This document shows positions 1-10,386 of a stretch of 55,764 bases of DNA, piece by piece. Source of the DNA: Aquibacillus salsiterrae (GTDB lineage Bacteria > Bacillota > Bacilli > Bacillales > Amphibacillaceae); contig NZ_JAMQKC010000016.1 of assembly GCF_028416595.1 (NCBI RefSeq), forward strand, positions 1 through 55,764, written 5' to 3'. The position numbers and the translations under genes are program-made. Below the pieces are notes generated by a model, which saw only the letters and a list, made by a program, of their open reading frames with translations, did not search any database and was not told where the DNA came from. Every line of letters begins with the position of its first letter. The stretch's first letter is position 1.

Positions 1-230
1 TTACTCATAAACTTGACTAGCAATTGTATTTCCAATCTAGCTTCGGCTCCCAATAGCTAGCGTATAGTTAATCCATCATTTCGCACTTGAAGTTCAAAGT
101 GCTACATGCTGTCTTATCTATCCGTACACTATTAAACAGTCGCCTACACTTTTTCTTTAAACATACTGGTTGTTTTGTTCAGTTTTCAAAGATCAATGTC
201 CTTATTCTCTGCCATAAGAGGCAACTTTTA
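1..230 (-). other. Leader of an rRNA operon (16S gene lies just outside the window)
   Basis: This stretch reads leftward from two tandem promoters and contains a boxA-like antitermination element, as expected for the 5' leader of a ribosomal RNA operon. No 16S sequence is reached before the window edge. That it is a 16S leader is inferred from the promoters, the boxA element, and the position beyond lysS, where B. subtilis also carries an rRNA operon. Confidence 0.75.
181..195 (-). promoter_or_regulatory. boxA-like antitermination element
   Basis: On the minus strand this reads TGATCTTTGAAAACT, close to the Bacillus rRNA boxA with its CTTTGAAAAC core. It would let NusB/NusE load on the nascent rRNA leader. 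Confidence 0.6.
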
Positions 231-231
231 A

Positions 232-260
232 AGTTTATCACTTCTATTCGCAGAAGTCAA
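232..260 (-). promoter_or_regulatory. rRNA promoter P2 (SigA)
   Basis: The minus strand has TTGACT (255-260), a 17-nt spacer and TAAACT (232-237). It is the downstream member of a tandem pair typical of Bacillus rRNA operons. Confidence 0.75.
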
Positions 261-306
261 TATCTTTTTTGTATTATTTTGTCGCTCTGTAATTTGCGAC
301 TTTACT

Positions 307-335
307 AATATAACACCCTTATTATTCTAAGTCAA
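307..335 (-). promoter_or_regulatory. rRNA promoter P1 (SigA)
   Basis: The minus strand has TTGACT (330-335), a 17-nt spacer and TATATT (307-312). It is the upstream member of the tandem rRNA promoter pair. Confidence 0.75.
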
Positions 336-339
336 TACT

Positions 340-743
340 TTTTTATTCTTTTTGTTTTAGATAATGTATGCAGCGAAGAGTAATATACCATATGCACTTC
401 CAGATCTAAAATAGGTAACCTATCGAAAAGGCTAACCTCTATAAAGAATAACCAATATTTATTAATATAAACATGATTTTTGTAAGTTTTCTATGGAGCG
501 AAACATATCAATCCTCCAGACTAGTTACAGCAGAATAATTAACAAATTAAACCTCAGCAGGAAGCCTAGACCAACTTCCATCCATTGACAGTGCTAATCA
601 TTACACCGTTTCAATGGTGCATCTTTATTTTACCATCCCGAGCATTGATTTATTGTGATATATAAAAGTGTAGACGCTAGAGTGGACGTAGCTGACATTA
701 CACGCTGCACTTCAAGCCAATTTTTGTTATTTCGTTGGTAGTG
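340..743. other. Non-coding gap between lysS and the rRNA operon
   Basis: I see no credible gene here. The only recognisable content is a degenerate copy of the window's intergenic repeat near 664-725, next to the lysS terminator. The rest is AT-rich sequence with short open frames and no ribosome binding sites. Confidence 0.6.
664..725 (+). repeat. Intergenic repeat copy 1 (degenerate)
   Basis: The core CGCTAGAG..GGACGTAGCTGACA resembles the CGCTGGAGCTAGACGTGGCTGTCG core of better copies. It lies at the U-tract side of the lysS terminator, in the same orientation as the other copies. Similarity is weak, so this copy is tentative. Confidence 0.35.
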
Positions 744-775
744 AAAAAACTTCCGCTGATTGAAAATCACGGAAG
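744..775 (-). terminator. Intrinsic terminator of lysS
   Basis: On the minus strand CTTCCG pairs with CGGAAG and the stem extends inward with ATCA/TGAT. Six U residues follow (744-749). It begins about 10 nt after the lysS stop codon. Confidence 0.85.
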
Positions 776-785
776 CTCTTCTCTC

Positions 786-2288
<1,503 letters not shown>

Positions 2289-2351
2289 TTATTTACTCCA
2301 TGTTATGTAAAATGACAATCCCTTAAAAACGCTACTAAAAAACTATGGTTT

Positions 2352-2380
2352 AGTATAGAAAACGAAAGGTCTCGTGTCAA
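2352..2380 (-). promoter_or_regulatory. SigA promoter of lysS
   Basis: The minus strand has TTGACA (2375-2380), exactly 17 nt, then TATACT (2352-2357): near consensus, about 80 nt upstream of the lysS start. No T-box signature is visible in the leader. Confidence 0.8.
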
Positions 2381-2525
2381 TATATAACCATTTACAAAAA
2401 ATCTAAACTAAGTTCCTCATTTACTACATAACTATAATTAAAAACCTAATCCCACTTTCCGTTATACCAAACAATACTATAGCACGCTATTGATGACTTT
2501 CCACCGTTTTGATCTAATCGTAATG

Positions 2526-2744
2526 CTAATTGCCCTTATCCTCTTTCGGCGTTAATTCTTCTTTCGTTATAGTTAAAATTTCTGTTATTTGATCTATTTG
2601 TGTCGATGTCGGCATCCGGTTGCCACGTTCTATTTCACCCATAACAGAAACAGATATGCCTAATTTCCCAGCAAAACTTACTTGTGTGTACCCTTTTAAT
2701 TTCCGGTATGCTTTTATTCGTCTTCCCCATTCGATCGCACCCAT
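2526..2744 (-). CDS. yazB: Small XRE-family HTH protein (YazB-like)
   Basis: A 72-residue protein consisting almost only of a helix-turn-helix domain. The segment GYTQVSFAGKLGISVSVMGE (about residues 18-37) is the two-helix DNA-recognition unit, followed by IERGNRMPT typical of Cro/CI proteins. It starts inside the folK coding region (31-nt overlap) with GGGAG 7 nt before the ATG, so it is translated as the last gene of the folate operon. B. subtilis carries a similar gene, yazB, in the same place. Its DNA target is unknown to me. Confidence 0.85.
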   Translation of the reverse strand: MGAIEWGRRIKAYRKLKGYTQVSFAGKLGISVSVMGEIERGNRMPTSTQIDQITEILTITKEELTPKEDKGN

Positions 2745-3226
2745 TTTACTACTCCCTCTATCTGCTGTTGTGGTACCTCATCTAGAACATCGATCACAGC
2801 CTTATTGACTAAAGGGATCTTAAACTCCGGGTTCAAATCACAAAGTGGCACTAATACAAAAGCCCGTTCATGCATTCTAGGATGAGGAACAGTTAGTTGT
2901 TCCGTTTGTATAGTTTCTTGATTATATAATAAAATGTCAAGGTCAATTGTTCTTGGCCCCCATTTAATCTCGCGTTTCCTTCCAAGTTCAATCTCTATTT
3001 TTTGACAATAGTCTAATAATTCCGTTGGTTTTAAGCTAGTACTTATTTCAACAACCATATTCAAAAAATTACTTTGTTCCATATAGCCAACTGGTTCTGT
3101 TTCATAAATAGACGACTGCTTTTCAATAGTAATCTGATTGTTTTTAGACAACAGCAATGTAGCTTTTTGTAAATACGTATAACGCGGGAGGATATTAGAA
3201 CCTAGCGCAATATAGACATTTTCCAT
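2714..3226 (-). CDS. folK: 2-amino-4-hydroxy-6-hydroxymethyldihydropteridine pyrophosphokinase (HPPK)
   Basis: This enzyme transfers pyrophosphate from ATP to 6-hydroxymethyl-7,8-dihydropterin, making the substrate of FolP in folate synthesis. About 170 residues, normal for HPPK. Landmarks are the N-terminal YIALGSN, the central SIYETEPVGY with N-FLNMVV following, and WGPRTIDLDILLY with HPRMHERAFVLVPL. I chose the ATG at 3226 because GAGAGGGA lies just upstream and it begins 1 nt after the folB stop codon. An upstream extension that reads MLLKFLGRGNK would overlap folB and is not needed. The neighbours are folB and the HTH gene in one operon. Confidence 0.96.
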   Translation of the reverse strand: MENVYIALGSNILPRYTYLQKATLLLSKNNQITIEKQSSIYETEPVGYMEQSNFLNMVVEISTSLKPTELLDYCQKIEIELGRKREIKWGPRTIDLDILLYNQETIQTEQLTVPHPRMHERAFVLVPLCDLNPEFKIPLVNKAVIDVLDEVPQQQIEGVVKWVRSNGEDE

Positions 3227-3227
3227 C

Positions 3228-3590
3228 TTATTCCCTCTCCCTAAAAATTTCAATAGCAACTGACTTATAATGGCCCGGGATTGGAGGGTCTGGTTTATAC
3301 ACTTTTACTGTAACAGCCACAAGCTTTGAAAAACTTTCGAAAAGCTGCTCTGCGATTTTTTCAGCAACTGCTTCAATTAAATGAAACGGTTTCCCTTCGA
3401 CTATTTCTCTTAATATACTGTATATATGACCATAATCGATGGAATCCTCCATTCTGTCTGACTTTCCGGCTACTTTTAAATCACATTGTAAAACTAAGTC
3501 AACCAAAAAACGTTGTCCTAATTTATTTTCCTCTGAAAATAAGCCGTGATAGCCATAAAACGCCGCATTGTTTATATATATTTTATCCAC
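3228..3590 (-). CDS. folB: Dihydroneopterin aldolase
   Basis: FolB splits 7,8-dihydroneopterin into 6-hydroxymethyl-dihydropterin and glycolaldehyde. It has about 120 residues, as in the family, with the characteristic start DKIYINNAAFYGYHGLFSEE and the C-terminal KPDPPIPGHYKSVAIEI. I prefer the GTG at 3590, which has GGGAG 9 nt upstream and overlaps the end of folP by 8 nt (translational coupling). A TTG at 3611 would add seven residues not seen in relatives. Confidence 0.94.
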   Translation of the reverse strand: MDKIYINNAAFYGYHGLFSEENKLGQRFLVDLVLQCDLKVAGKSDRMEDSIDYGHIYSILREIVEGKPFHLIEAVAEKIAEQLFESFSKLVAVTVKVYKPDPPIPGHYKSVAIEIFRERE

Positions 3591-4419
3591 TCTGATATGC
3601 TCCCTTTCCAATCATTGCATCCATCATCTTTGTCATTCGAACAATTGACTCTACGTGATGAACTCTTACTATACTTACACCTTTTGTTATCCCATAACAG
3701 ACAGTAGCACCCGTTCCCTCGTCTCTTTGATTAACAGGCAAATTTAGTACGTGTCCAATCATTGATTTTCTAGACGTACCTAACAAAACTGGGTAGCCTA
3801 AGTCTGTTATCTGTTCTAGGTTTCGCATGACGTATAAGTTATCTTCGACCGTCTTGGCAAAGCCAATTCCAGGGTCTAAAATAATATTAGACTGCTTCAC
3901 ACCAGCTTCACGTGCAATCTTAATACTTTCTTGTAAATCTTGTTTCATATCCTCCATGATCGAAGAATAGGTTTGGTTATCACGATTGTGCATTAAAATG
4001 ATTGGCACATCATAAGCAGCAGCTATTCGAGCAATATTCGGTTCCTTTTTCGCTCCCCATACATCATTAATAATCGAAGCACCAGCTTCTACTGCCTGTT
4101 TGGCTGTTTCTGCTTTGTACGTATCAATCGAGATTGGAATTTTTATTGTTTCTTTTAACGCTTTGATAATTGGAACAACACGATTTACTTCTTCTTCTTG
4201 TGATACAGGCGTAAATCCCGGTCTTGTTGATTCTCCCCCAACATCGATGATATCAGCACCGGCTTGTTCCATTTCAATAGCTTGTTTGACAGCTTGTTCG
4301 ATTTCGTTATAAGAACCTCCATCAGAAAAGGAATCTGGTGTTACATTTAATATTCCCATTACTAGTGTTTTTTCATCTAAATCAAATGTCTTTTCTTTTG
4401 TTTTTAATAATATGCCCAT
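3583..4419 (-). CDS. folP: Dihydropteroate synthase
   Basis: FolP condenses p-aminobenzoate with 6-hydroxymethyl-dihydropterin pyrophosphate and is the sulfonamide target. Family signatures: MGILNVTPDSFSDGG (about 23-37), DIIDVGGESTRPG (about 59-71), a DPGIGFAK motif near 185 and LLGTSRKS near 218. About 278 residues. Two ATGs compete (4425 and 4419); GGGCGG is too close to the first, so the second is used. In B. subtilis pabB, pabA and pabC lie upstream in the same operon, but here the cysK terminator and only about 140 nt precede folP. The aminobenzoate supply genes must be elsewhere or absent. Confidence 0.95.
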   Translation of the reverse strand: MGILLKTKEKTFDLDEKTLVMGILNVTPDSFSDGGSYNEIEQAVKQAIEMEQAGADIIDVGGESTRPGFTPVSQEEEVNRVVPIIKALKETIKIPISIDTYKAETAKQAVEAGASIINDVWGAKKEPNIARIAAAYDVPIILMHNRDNQTYSSIMEDMKQDLQESIKIAREAGVKQSNIILDPGIGFAKTVEDNLYVMRNLEQITDLGYPVLLGTSRKSMIGHVLNLPVNQRDEGTGATVCYGITKGVSIVRVHHVESIVRMTKMMDAMIGKGAYQSG

Positions 4420-4526
4420 AAACATTCCGCCCTTATGGTTTTTCTAAATTATATTCTACTATATTTTTCTCACTTCTTCACAGATGCCATACCAATTTGT
4501 TTAGCCTAACGCATTTTCTAGACAAT

Positions 4527-4556
4527 AAAAAGGCCTGACTTGGGTAAGTCAGACCT
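4527..4556 (-). terminator. Intrinsic terminator of cysK
   Basis: On the minus strand AGGTCTGACTT and AAGTCAGGCCT form an 11-bp stem with a 4-nt loop, then a U-rich run. It separates cysK from the folate operon. No intergenic repeat copy follows it. Confidence 0.85.
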
Positions 4557-4570
4557 AAGAATATAATTAA

Positions 4571-5494
4571 TTAGTCTTCAAATTGATATAACGGAGTAGA
4601 TAAATAACGTTCACCATTACTAGGAATAACAGCTAATACTTTTTTACCTTTACCAAGTTGCTTAGCCACTTGTTTTGCCGCATGAATGGCAGCACCAGAA
4701 GAAATACCACCAAGTACGCCATCTTTTTTAGCAGCTTCACGAGCTGAAGCAAAAGCATCTTCGTTACTTACAGTAATAACTTCATCATAAACTTCCGTGT
4801 CAAGTATATCTGGAACAAATCCAGCACCAATACCTTGAATCTTATGCGGACCAGGTTGGCCACCAGAGAGAATTGGCGATGCCGTTGGTTCAACTGCATA
4901 AATCTTTATGTCTTTATAATTTTCTTTAAGCACTCTTCCTGCTCCTGTAATCGTTCCACCAGTTCCAATCCCAGATACAAATGCATCTAGTTGATCACCC
5001 ATTTGCTCAACAATCTCTTTTCCTGTTGTACGAGCATGTACATCTGGGTTTGCAATGTTACTGAATTGCTGAGGCATAAAATAACCGTTTTCTTTTTGTA
5101 GTTCTTCTGCTTTTTTAATAGCACCTTTCATACCTTCTGCACCAGGAGTTAATACTAGTTCAGCACCATAAGCTCTTAGAAGATTACGACGCTCCATACT
5201 CATTGTATCCGGCATGACTAGAATAGCTTTATAACCTTTAACAGCAGCTACAAGTGCTAAACCAATTCCAGTATTACCACTTGTTGGCTCAATAATTGTG
5301 TCGCCTTCTTTTAATTTGCCATCCTTTTCAGCCGCTTCTACCATCGCTAGTGCTATCCGGTCTTTAACCGAACTTCCCGGGTTCATAAACTCTAATTTTA
5401 AGTAAATCTCTGCACCATCTGCATCAGCTGTCCGGTTCAACTTTACGATTGGTGTATTTCCAATTAAATCTATCATTGATTGTGCTACTTTCAT
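4571..5494 (-). CDS. cysK: Cysteine synthase (O-acetylserine sulfhydrylase)
   Basis: This PLP enzyme makes cysteine from O-acetylserine and sulfide. About 307 residues, the normal length. The PLP lysine lies in [14 protein letters not shown] (near residue 41), and the phosphate/substrate loop is [11 protein letters not shown] (near 69). A glycine-rich [12 protein letters not shown] near 176 binds the cofactor phosphate. The ATG at 5494 is preferred because GGAGTG lies about 7 nt upstream; a GTG nine bases earlier overlaps that site. It appears monocistronic, with its own promoter and terminator. Confidence 0.97.
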   Translation of the reverse strand: MKVAQSMIDLIGNTPIVKLNRTADADGAEIYLKLEFMNPGSSVKDRIALAMVEAAEKDGKLKEGDTIIEPTSGNTGIGLALVAAVKGYKAILVMPDTMSMERRNLLRAYGAELVLTPGAEGMKGAIKKAEELQKENGYFMPQQFSNIANPDVHARTTGKEIVEQMGDQLDAFVSGIGTGGTITGAGRVLKENYKDIKIYAVEPTASPILSGGQPGPHKIQGIGAGFVPDILDTEVYDEVITVSNEDAFASAREAAKKDGVLGGISSGAAIHAAKQVAKQLGKGKKVLAVIPSNGERYLSTPLYQFED

Positions 5495-5536
5495 GCTACT
5501 CACTCCAATTCCTAGTATTTTTGTTGGATTAATACC

Positions 5537-5566
5537 AATTTACGTCATTTGACTACTAACTGTCAA
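5537..5566 (-). promoter_or_regulatory. Probable cysK promoter with an inverted repeat
   Basis: On the minus strand TTGACA (5561-5566), 18 nt and TAAATT (5537-5542). An inverted repeat TTGAC-N8-GTCAA (5549-5566) overlaps the -35 element and could be an operator. It does not clearly match a CymR box that I know. Confidence 0.5.
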
Positions 5567-5609
5567 CCATGAAGCAAGTAATTTTATCAATTATCTCAAA
5601 TTTTTTCTA

Positions 5610-6515
5610 TTACTCGTAAATCCATTCAACATCCATCTCGTCCCAAAAGGGATCGGTTGTTATCGTCGGCTTAATTTGTTCTAATGCAAGCTCTCGCTTA
5701 ATATGATATTTAATCTCATCATAGCTAAAGGTAATAGATGGAAGTAACCGATGAAAGTATAGAATAGCAACCTCGCCAGACGCAGTTCGGAATGGTTCAC
5801 TATAAGAATCCTCTTTCATTTCCATTGCTTTCTCATAATACCGAGCAGGTAAGTAATCGTTATTTTCAGTAAAAAACCCCAAATACCCACCGTCACTCCT
5901 AGAATTTTCATCAATCGTGTATTCCCGAGCAAGCGCTTGGAAGGAGGCTCCATCCTCTAGTTCTTCATAAACTTTATTCCCTGTTTCAAGATCATTGACA
6001 ACAATATGAGATACTTGAATTGATTCATCAAATTCATATTGTTGTCGGTTGTCTTCGTAATAGTCCATTATTTCACTATTATCAATAGATATATCTGCAG
6101 TTAAAAGTTCTTCTAAACTGAGGCGATATCGGACATCTTCTTCCCAAGCAGCTTCATTTTCTTTTATTTCTTCACTCGATAACACTCCGTACATCGTAAA
6201 AAGTAACGACACCTCCCGATTAATCAGATTTTGACTGATTTCTATCCCTTGATCTTCCGCCAATTGAAACACGATTTGTTTATCCATCATATCTCGTAAC
6301 ACTTTTTCCCCATATTGTTCTTGTAGTTTACTCACCCAAGTATTATAGGAAATTTCTCGACCGTTAACTGTGGCAACCGACCTTTTTTCATCTACATTCC
6401 CATTAAGCGGTTCTACAGGGGAAGTAATCTTCTTTTCATTCATCCATATCGCTAAAGTAGTTAAATTCGTTATTAGCAGACAGATAATTAAGCCCCAAAG
6501 AAACTTCCTTGTCAT
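5610..6515 (-). CDS. yacD: Membrane-anchored parvulin-type peptidyl-prolyl isomerase (YacD/PrsA-like)
   Basis: A 301-residue extracytoplasmic foldase candidate. An N-terminal hydrophobic segment (about residues 5-25, LWGLIICLLITNLTTLAIW) works as a signal anchor. It has no cysteine lipobox, unlike PrsA lipoproteins. A SurA-N-like helical region follows. The parvulin domain (about 165-255) shows VSHIVVNDLETGNKVYEEL and SRSDGGYLGFF, the family's core. It lies between hslO and cysK as yacD does in B. subtilis, and starts 19 nt after hslO ends, suggesting cotranscription. Its substrates are unknown. Confidence 0.88.
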   Translation of the reverse strand: MTRKFLWGLIICLLITNLTTLAIWMNEKKITSPVEPLNGNVDEKRSVATVNGREISYNTWVSKLQEQYGEKVLRDMMDKQIVFQLAEDQGIEISQNLINREVSLLFTMYGVLSSEEIKENEAAWEEDVRYRLSLEELLTADISIDNSEIMDYYEDNRQQYEFDESIQVSHIVVNDLETGNKVYEELEDGASFQALAREYTIDENSRSDGGYLGFFTENNDYLPARYYEKAMEMKEDSYSEPFRTASGEVAILYFHRLLPSITFSYDEIKYHIKRELALEQIKPTITTDPFWDEMDVEWIYE

Positions 6516-6534
6516 CCTAGCTTCCCTCTCCTCC

Positions 6535-7404
6535 TTACGATTTCAAGCGTTCTAGTTCATCTACACCAAGTTGATACGTTTCGTTACAGAAGTGACAGGT
6601 TGCCTCTGCTCCTTTATCTTCTTCAATCATACTGTCTATCTCTTCGTTTCCAAGACTCTTTATCGCTTGTTCAATTCTCTCTTTAGAACAATGGCAGTAA
6701 AAGGTAACGGGCAATTTATCCAATATTTTTAAATTCTCGTTACCAACTAATTGAATAAGGATATCTTCTGGACTTTTCCCCTCTTGAATTAGAGTAGAAA
6801 TAGGTGGGATTTGACTAATCCTGTTTTCAATTACTGTAATCGTGTCATCATCAGCACCTGGCATGAGCTGAACGATAAAGCCACCTGCAGCTAGAATGGT
6901 GTGGTCTGGATTAACTAAAACGCCTGCACCAACAGCGGATGGGACTTGTTCTGATGTTGCAAAATAATAAGTAAAGTCTTCACTAACTTCGCCTGAAACG
7001 ATTGGAACTTGACCAGTAAAGTTTTCTCTTAATCCTAAATCCTTCACAATGCTTAGACTTCCTTCTGTCCCAACAGCTCTAGCAACATCTAGTTTCCCTT
7101 TTTCATTTAGTTCAAAATCTACATGTGGATTTCTTACATACCCTCTTACTTCTCCTTTTGCATTAGCATCAGCTACAATTGGTCCGATTGGGCCATTCCC
7201 TTCTAATTTCACAGTTATCTTGTCATTCCCCTTAAGCATGGCACCCATCATTGCAGAAATCGTAATTGTTCTGCCAAGCGCAGCAGACGCAGTTGCCCAC
7301 GTGTCTTGCCTTCTTCTAGCCTCTTCAACTGTTTCCGTTGATTGTATTGCATATGCTCTTACCATCCCTTGGAATGCTGTTGCTTTAATTAAATAATCTC
7401 CCAT
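6535..7404 (-). CDS. hslO: Redox-regulated chaperone Hsp33
   Basis: Hsp33 is a cytosolic holdase activated by oxidative unfolding. The zinc switch is intact: CHC near residue 231 and CHFC near 263 give the CxC-x(n)-CxxC pattern. The N-terminal domain carries [17 protein letters not shown] and later [20 protein letters not shown], both family hallmarks. I chose the ATG at 7404 (MGDYLIKA), matching relatives, with GGAG upstream; the earlier ATG at 7428 lies before that ribosome binding site. In B. subtilis coaX sits between ftsH and hslO; here that place holds only a repeat and a terminator. Confidence 0.95.
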   Translation of the reverse strand: MGDYLIKATAFQGMVRAYAIQSTETVEEARRRQDTWATASAALGRTITISAMMGAMLKGNDKITVKLEGNGPIGPIVADANAKGEVRGYVRNPHVDFELNEKGKLDVARAVGTEGSLSIVKDLGLRENFTGQVPIVSGEVSEDFTYYFATSEQVPSAVGAGVLVNPDHTILAAGGFIVQLMPGADDDTITVIENRISQIPPISTLIQEGKSPEDILIQLVGNENLKILDKLPVTFYCHCSKERIEQAIKSLGNEEIDSMIEEDKGAEATCHFCNETYQLGVDELERLKS

Positions 7405-7611
7405 GATGCTCTTCACTCCTTCGTACATCTTTTAAATAATGTTTTATATATGGAACTATATTAGTGTTTGATTTGACTATCTGAACCATACGTTAGTCTA
7501 ACCGATATTATTAGCAATTGTCTTCCTTGTAAAATATCATAACACATAGCCTGTTCAAAAGAATGCCTAAGGATTTCAACTTAGTAGCTAATCTTTTTCT
7601 CGTATAATAAT

Positions 7612-7710
7612 ACTTAAGACCTCGAGGGAGGGGTAGGCGCTGAAAGCTATAACGTTGCTGTCGCTGGATGTTATCCACGCTTGGATTTTTTTATACTTTC
7701 TTACCTTGTA
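7612..7710 (+). repeat. Intergenic repeat copy 2
   Basis: A good copy containing GGTAGGCGCTGAAAGCT, then GCTGTCGCTGGATGTTATCC, and the end GGATTTTTTTATACTTTC. It ends exactly at the U-tract of the ftsH terminator. The whole 7429-7756 gap holds only this repeat and the terminator. Confidence 0.8.
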
Positions 7711-7746
7711 AAAAAGGCCTACCCACGAAGTGAGAGGCCTTTTTTT
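7710..7746 (-). terminator. Intrinsic terminator of ftsH
   Basis: AGGCCTCTCAC pairs with GTGGGTAGGCCT around a short loop. A-tracts and T-tracts flank both sides, so it could act in both directions. It lies about 10 nt after the ftsH stop codon. Confidence 0.85.
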
Positions 7747-7756
7747 ACTTATATGT

Positions 7757-9712
7757 TTACTTATTATCGTCATCTTTCTGGTCTTGTTGTTTCTCTGTTT
7801 TTGATTGGATATTTACTTTAAAATCGTCTTTTTCAATCGTCTCTTGATTAGACGGAGCTTTTTCTTTTCCATCTTGTTCCGAGACAACAGGTTTTGGTAA
7901 TACTCCATTCTCAAACAATGATTTAATTTGCGCAGCATCTAATGTTTCCACTTCAAGTAAAGTTTTAGCCACAAGCTCAAGCTTTTCTTTCTTATCCGTT
8001 AAGATTTCTTTTGCTTTGCTGTAACATTCAGAGATAATCCGTTGAATTTCTTGATCGATCTCATATGCAATCGCATCACTATAATTTTGTTCATTTTGCA
8101 TATCTCTACCTAGAAATACTTGACCACCAGAACTTCCAAACTGAAGTGGACCAATCTTATCGCTCATTCCGTATTCGGTAACCATCTTTCGCGCAATACC
8201 TGTTGCACGTTGGAAATCGTTATGTGCTCCAGTACTTACTTCACCAAATGTAATTTCTTCAGCGACACGGCCACCAAGAAGTCCAGTAATCTTATCAAGT
8301 AATTCTGGCTTTGTCATAAAGTAACGATCTTCTCTTGGGAGCATAACCGCGTATCCGCCAGCTTGACCACGAGGCACAATCGTAACCTTATGTACCATAT
8401 CAGCATCATCAAGAACCATACCGATAATGGTATGCCCACTTTCATGGTAGGCAACAATATTACGCTCTTTCTTCGAGATAACCCTGCTCTTTTTCGCAGG
8501 ACCAGCAATAACACGATCAATTGCTTCATCAACATCTTCCATATCAATCTTTTGTTTATCACTTCTAGCCGCAACTAGCGCAGCTTCATTTAATAAATTT
8601 TCTAAATCTGCACCCGAGAACCCAGGCGTACGCATTGCAATTGTTTTTAATTCTACGTCATCTGCTAACGGTTTGTTTCTTGCATGTACTTTAAGCACAT
8701 CTTCACGCCCTTTTAAATCTGGGCGGTCTACCGTTATTTGACGGTCGAAACGTCCTGGACGTAATAGTGCAGGGTCTAGAATATCGGGACGGTTTGTTGC
8801 AGCAATAATGATAATACCTTCATTTTCACCGAAACCATCCATCTCAACTAGCAACTGATTTAACGTTTGTTCACGTTCATCATGGCCGCCACCAACACCA
8901 GCACCACGTTGTCTACCGACCGCATCAATCTCATCAATAAAGATAATACACGGTGCGTTCTTTTTAGCATTTTCAAATAAATCACGGACACGTGAAGCAC
9001 CGACACCGACGAACATCTCAACGAAATCAGAACCACTAATTGAGAAGAAAGGTACACCAGCTTCACCTGCAACAGCACGTGCTAACAATGTTTTACCAGT
9101 ACCAGGAGGACCTACTAAAAGAACCCCTTTTGGAATTTTTGCACCAATGGCGGTAAACTTCCTCGGATCTTTCAAGAAATCGACAACCTCGACAAGCTCT
9201 TGCTTCTCTTCATCAGCACCAGCAACATCTTTGAATCTTACTTTCTTCTTATCTTCACTATACATCTTAGCTTTACTCTTACCAAAGTTCATCACACGAC
9301 TACCGCCGCCTTGAGCTTGGTTAAGTAAGAAGAAGAATAAGATAAATATAATGACAAATGGAATCATAGTCGTTAAGAAAGTAACCCATCCATTTGGTTG
9401 TTCCTCTTCTTCAATAGATAATATCTCCTGGTCCGCAGCTATTTCCATGATGTTGGCTATCGCTTCAGGATTATCTGGAATATTTGTGACAAATGTACTT
9501 CCCTCTTGTGATAAATCACCTGTTATCCGATACACACCATTCGATGGTTGCATTGTCATTTCTGTAATTTCACCATTATTCAAGGCTTGGTAAAATTCAT
9601 TCACTTTAAACTGCTCTGCTTGATTATTTTGTCCGTTAAATACTCCGACAACTCCAATTACTACCAGGAATATTAGAAAATAAAAAATCACATTTCGAAA
9701 TATTCGATTCAT
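7757..9712 (-). CDS. ftsH: ATP-dependent zinc metalloprotease FtsH
   Basis: A membrane AAA+ protease that degrades membrane and regulatory proteins. It has 651 residues, with membrane segments at about 5-25 and 108-130 flanking an extracytoplasmic loop. Walker A GPPGTGKT is at 201-208, followed by Walker [12 protein letters not shown]. The second region of homology is [19 protein letters not shown]. The zinc site is HESGH near residue 425. The acidic, Gln/Lys-rich tail is typical. GGGAGGAGG lies just before the ATG. It follows hpt and tilS as in B. subtilis. Confidence 0.98.
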   Translation of the reverse strand: MNRIFRNVIFYFLIFLVVIGVVGVFNGQNNQAEQFKVNEFYQALNNGEITEMTMQPSNGVYRITGDLSQEGSTFVTNIPDNPEAIANIMEIAADQEILSIEEEEQPNGWVTFLTTMIPFVIIFILFFFLLNQAQGGGSRVMNFGKSKAKMYSEDKKKVRFKDVAGADEEKQELVEVVDFLKDPRKFTAIGAKIPKGVLLVGPPGTGKTLLARAVAGEAGVPFFSISGSDFVEMFVGVGASRVRDLFENAKKNAPCIIFIDEIDAVGRQRGAGVGGGHDEREQTLNQLLVEMDGFGENEGIIIIAATNRPDILDPALLRPGRFDRQITVDRPDLKGREDVLKVHARNKPLADDVELKTIAMRTPGFSGADLENLLNEAALVAARSDKQKIDMEDVDEAIDRVIAGPAKKSRVISKKERNIVAYHESGHTIIGMVLDDADMVHKVTIVPRGQAGGYAVMLPREDRYFMTKPELLDKITGLLGGRVAEEITFGEVSTGAHNDFQRATGIARKMVTEYGMSDKIGPLQFGSSGGQVFLGRDMQNEQNYSDAIAYEIDQEIQRIISECYSKAKEILTDKKEKLELVAKTLLEVETLDAAQIKSLFENGVLPKPVVSEQDGKEKAPSNQETIEKDDFKVNIQSKTEKQQDQKDDDNK

Positions 9713-9843
9713 TGCCTACCTCCTCCCAAGCGAGAAAACTATAGTAAATATTATCATATTAAAAAGGTTGATTACAACTAAATACAATTACTCTTTATTG
9801 ATATGTTACAATTGTTTGACACATGCAAAAAAATAATAACCAT

Positions 9844-10386
9844 TTATTCTCCACCATATATTTTCGGCTTTAAAACCCCAATATATGGGAGGTTACGATA
9901 TCTTTCCTGATAATCTAAGCCATAGCCAACAACAAATTCATTTGGAACTTGAAAACCCACAATGTCTGCTTTAATATCAACGGTACGTCCTTCTGGCTTA
10001 TCTAATAATGTAACAATTTTAACTGATTTTGCTTTTCTGTATTTGAACAGATCAACAAGATAACTTAATGTTAGACCACTATCAATAATATCTTCAATAA
10101 TTAACAGGTCCCGTCCCTCGACTTTAGTATCCAAGTCTTTTACTATTTTCACTTCTCCAGAAGAGCGCATTTCTCCTCCATAGCTTGAGACATCCATGAA
10201 ATCCATTTCCAAATGCGTCTCGGTGTAGCGAAGAACGTCTGACATAAATGGCATAGCACCTTTTAAGACACCAATTGCAAGCGGGAATTTTCCATCATAT
10301 TCTTCGGTAAGCTTATACCCAATTTGCTTGCACTTTTCCTCAATTTCTTCTTTTGAAATGAGTACTTTCTCAATATCATTATGCAT
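9844..10386 (-). CDS. hpt: Hypoxanthine phosphoribosyltransferase
   Basis: This purine-salvage enzyme converts hypoxanthine and guanine to IMP and GMP with PRPP. It has 180 residues. The PRPP-binding signature [15 protein letters not shown] (about 95-109) holds the DIIDSG loop, and [25 protein letters not shown] precedes it. Its start overlaps the tilS end by 8 nt, so translation is probably coupled. In B. subtilis TilS and HprT work together to activate ftsH transcription; the order tilS-hpt-ftsH is kept here. Confidence 0.96.
   Translation of the reverse strand: MHNDIEKVLISKEEIEEKCKQIGYKLTEEYDGKFPLAIGVLKGAMPFMSDVLRYTETHLEMDFMDVSSYGGEMRSSGEVKIVKDLDTKVEGRDLLIIEDIIDSGLTLSYLVDLFKYRKAKSVKIVTLLDKPEGRTVDIKADIVGFQVPNEFVVGYGLDYQERYRNLPYIGVLKPKIYGGE

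Noticed and set aside
87-308. Plus-strand frame at the left edge
   Set aside because: It lies over the rRNA promoters and leader on the opposite strand.
7588-7773. Short open frame beside ftsH
   Set aside because: It spans the repeat copy and the ftsH terminator and has no ribosome binding site.
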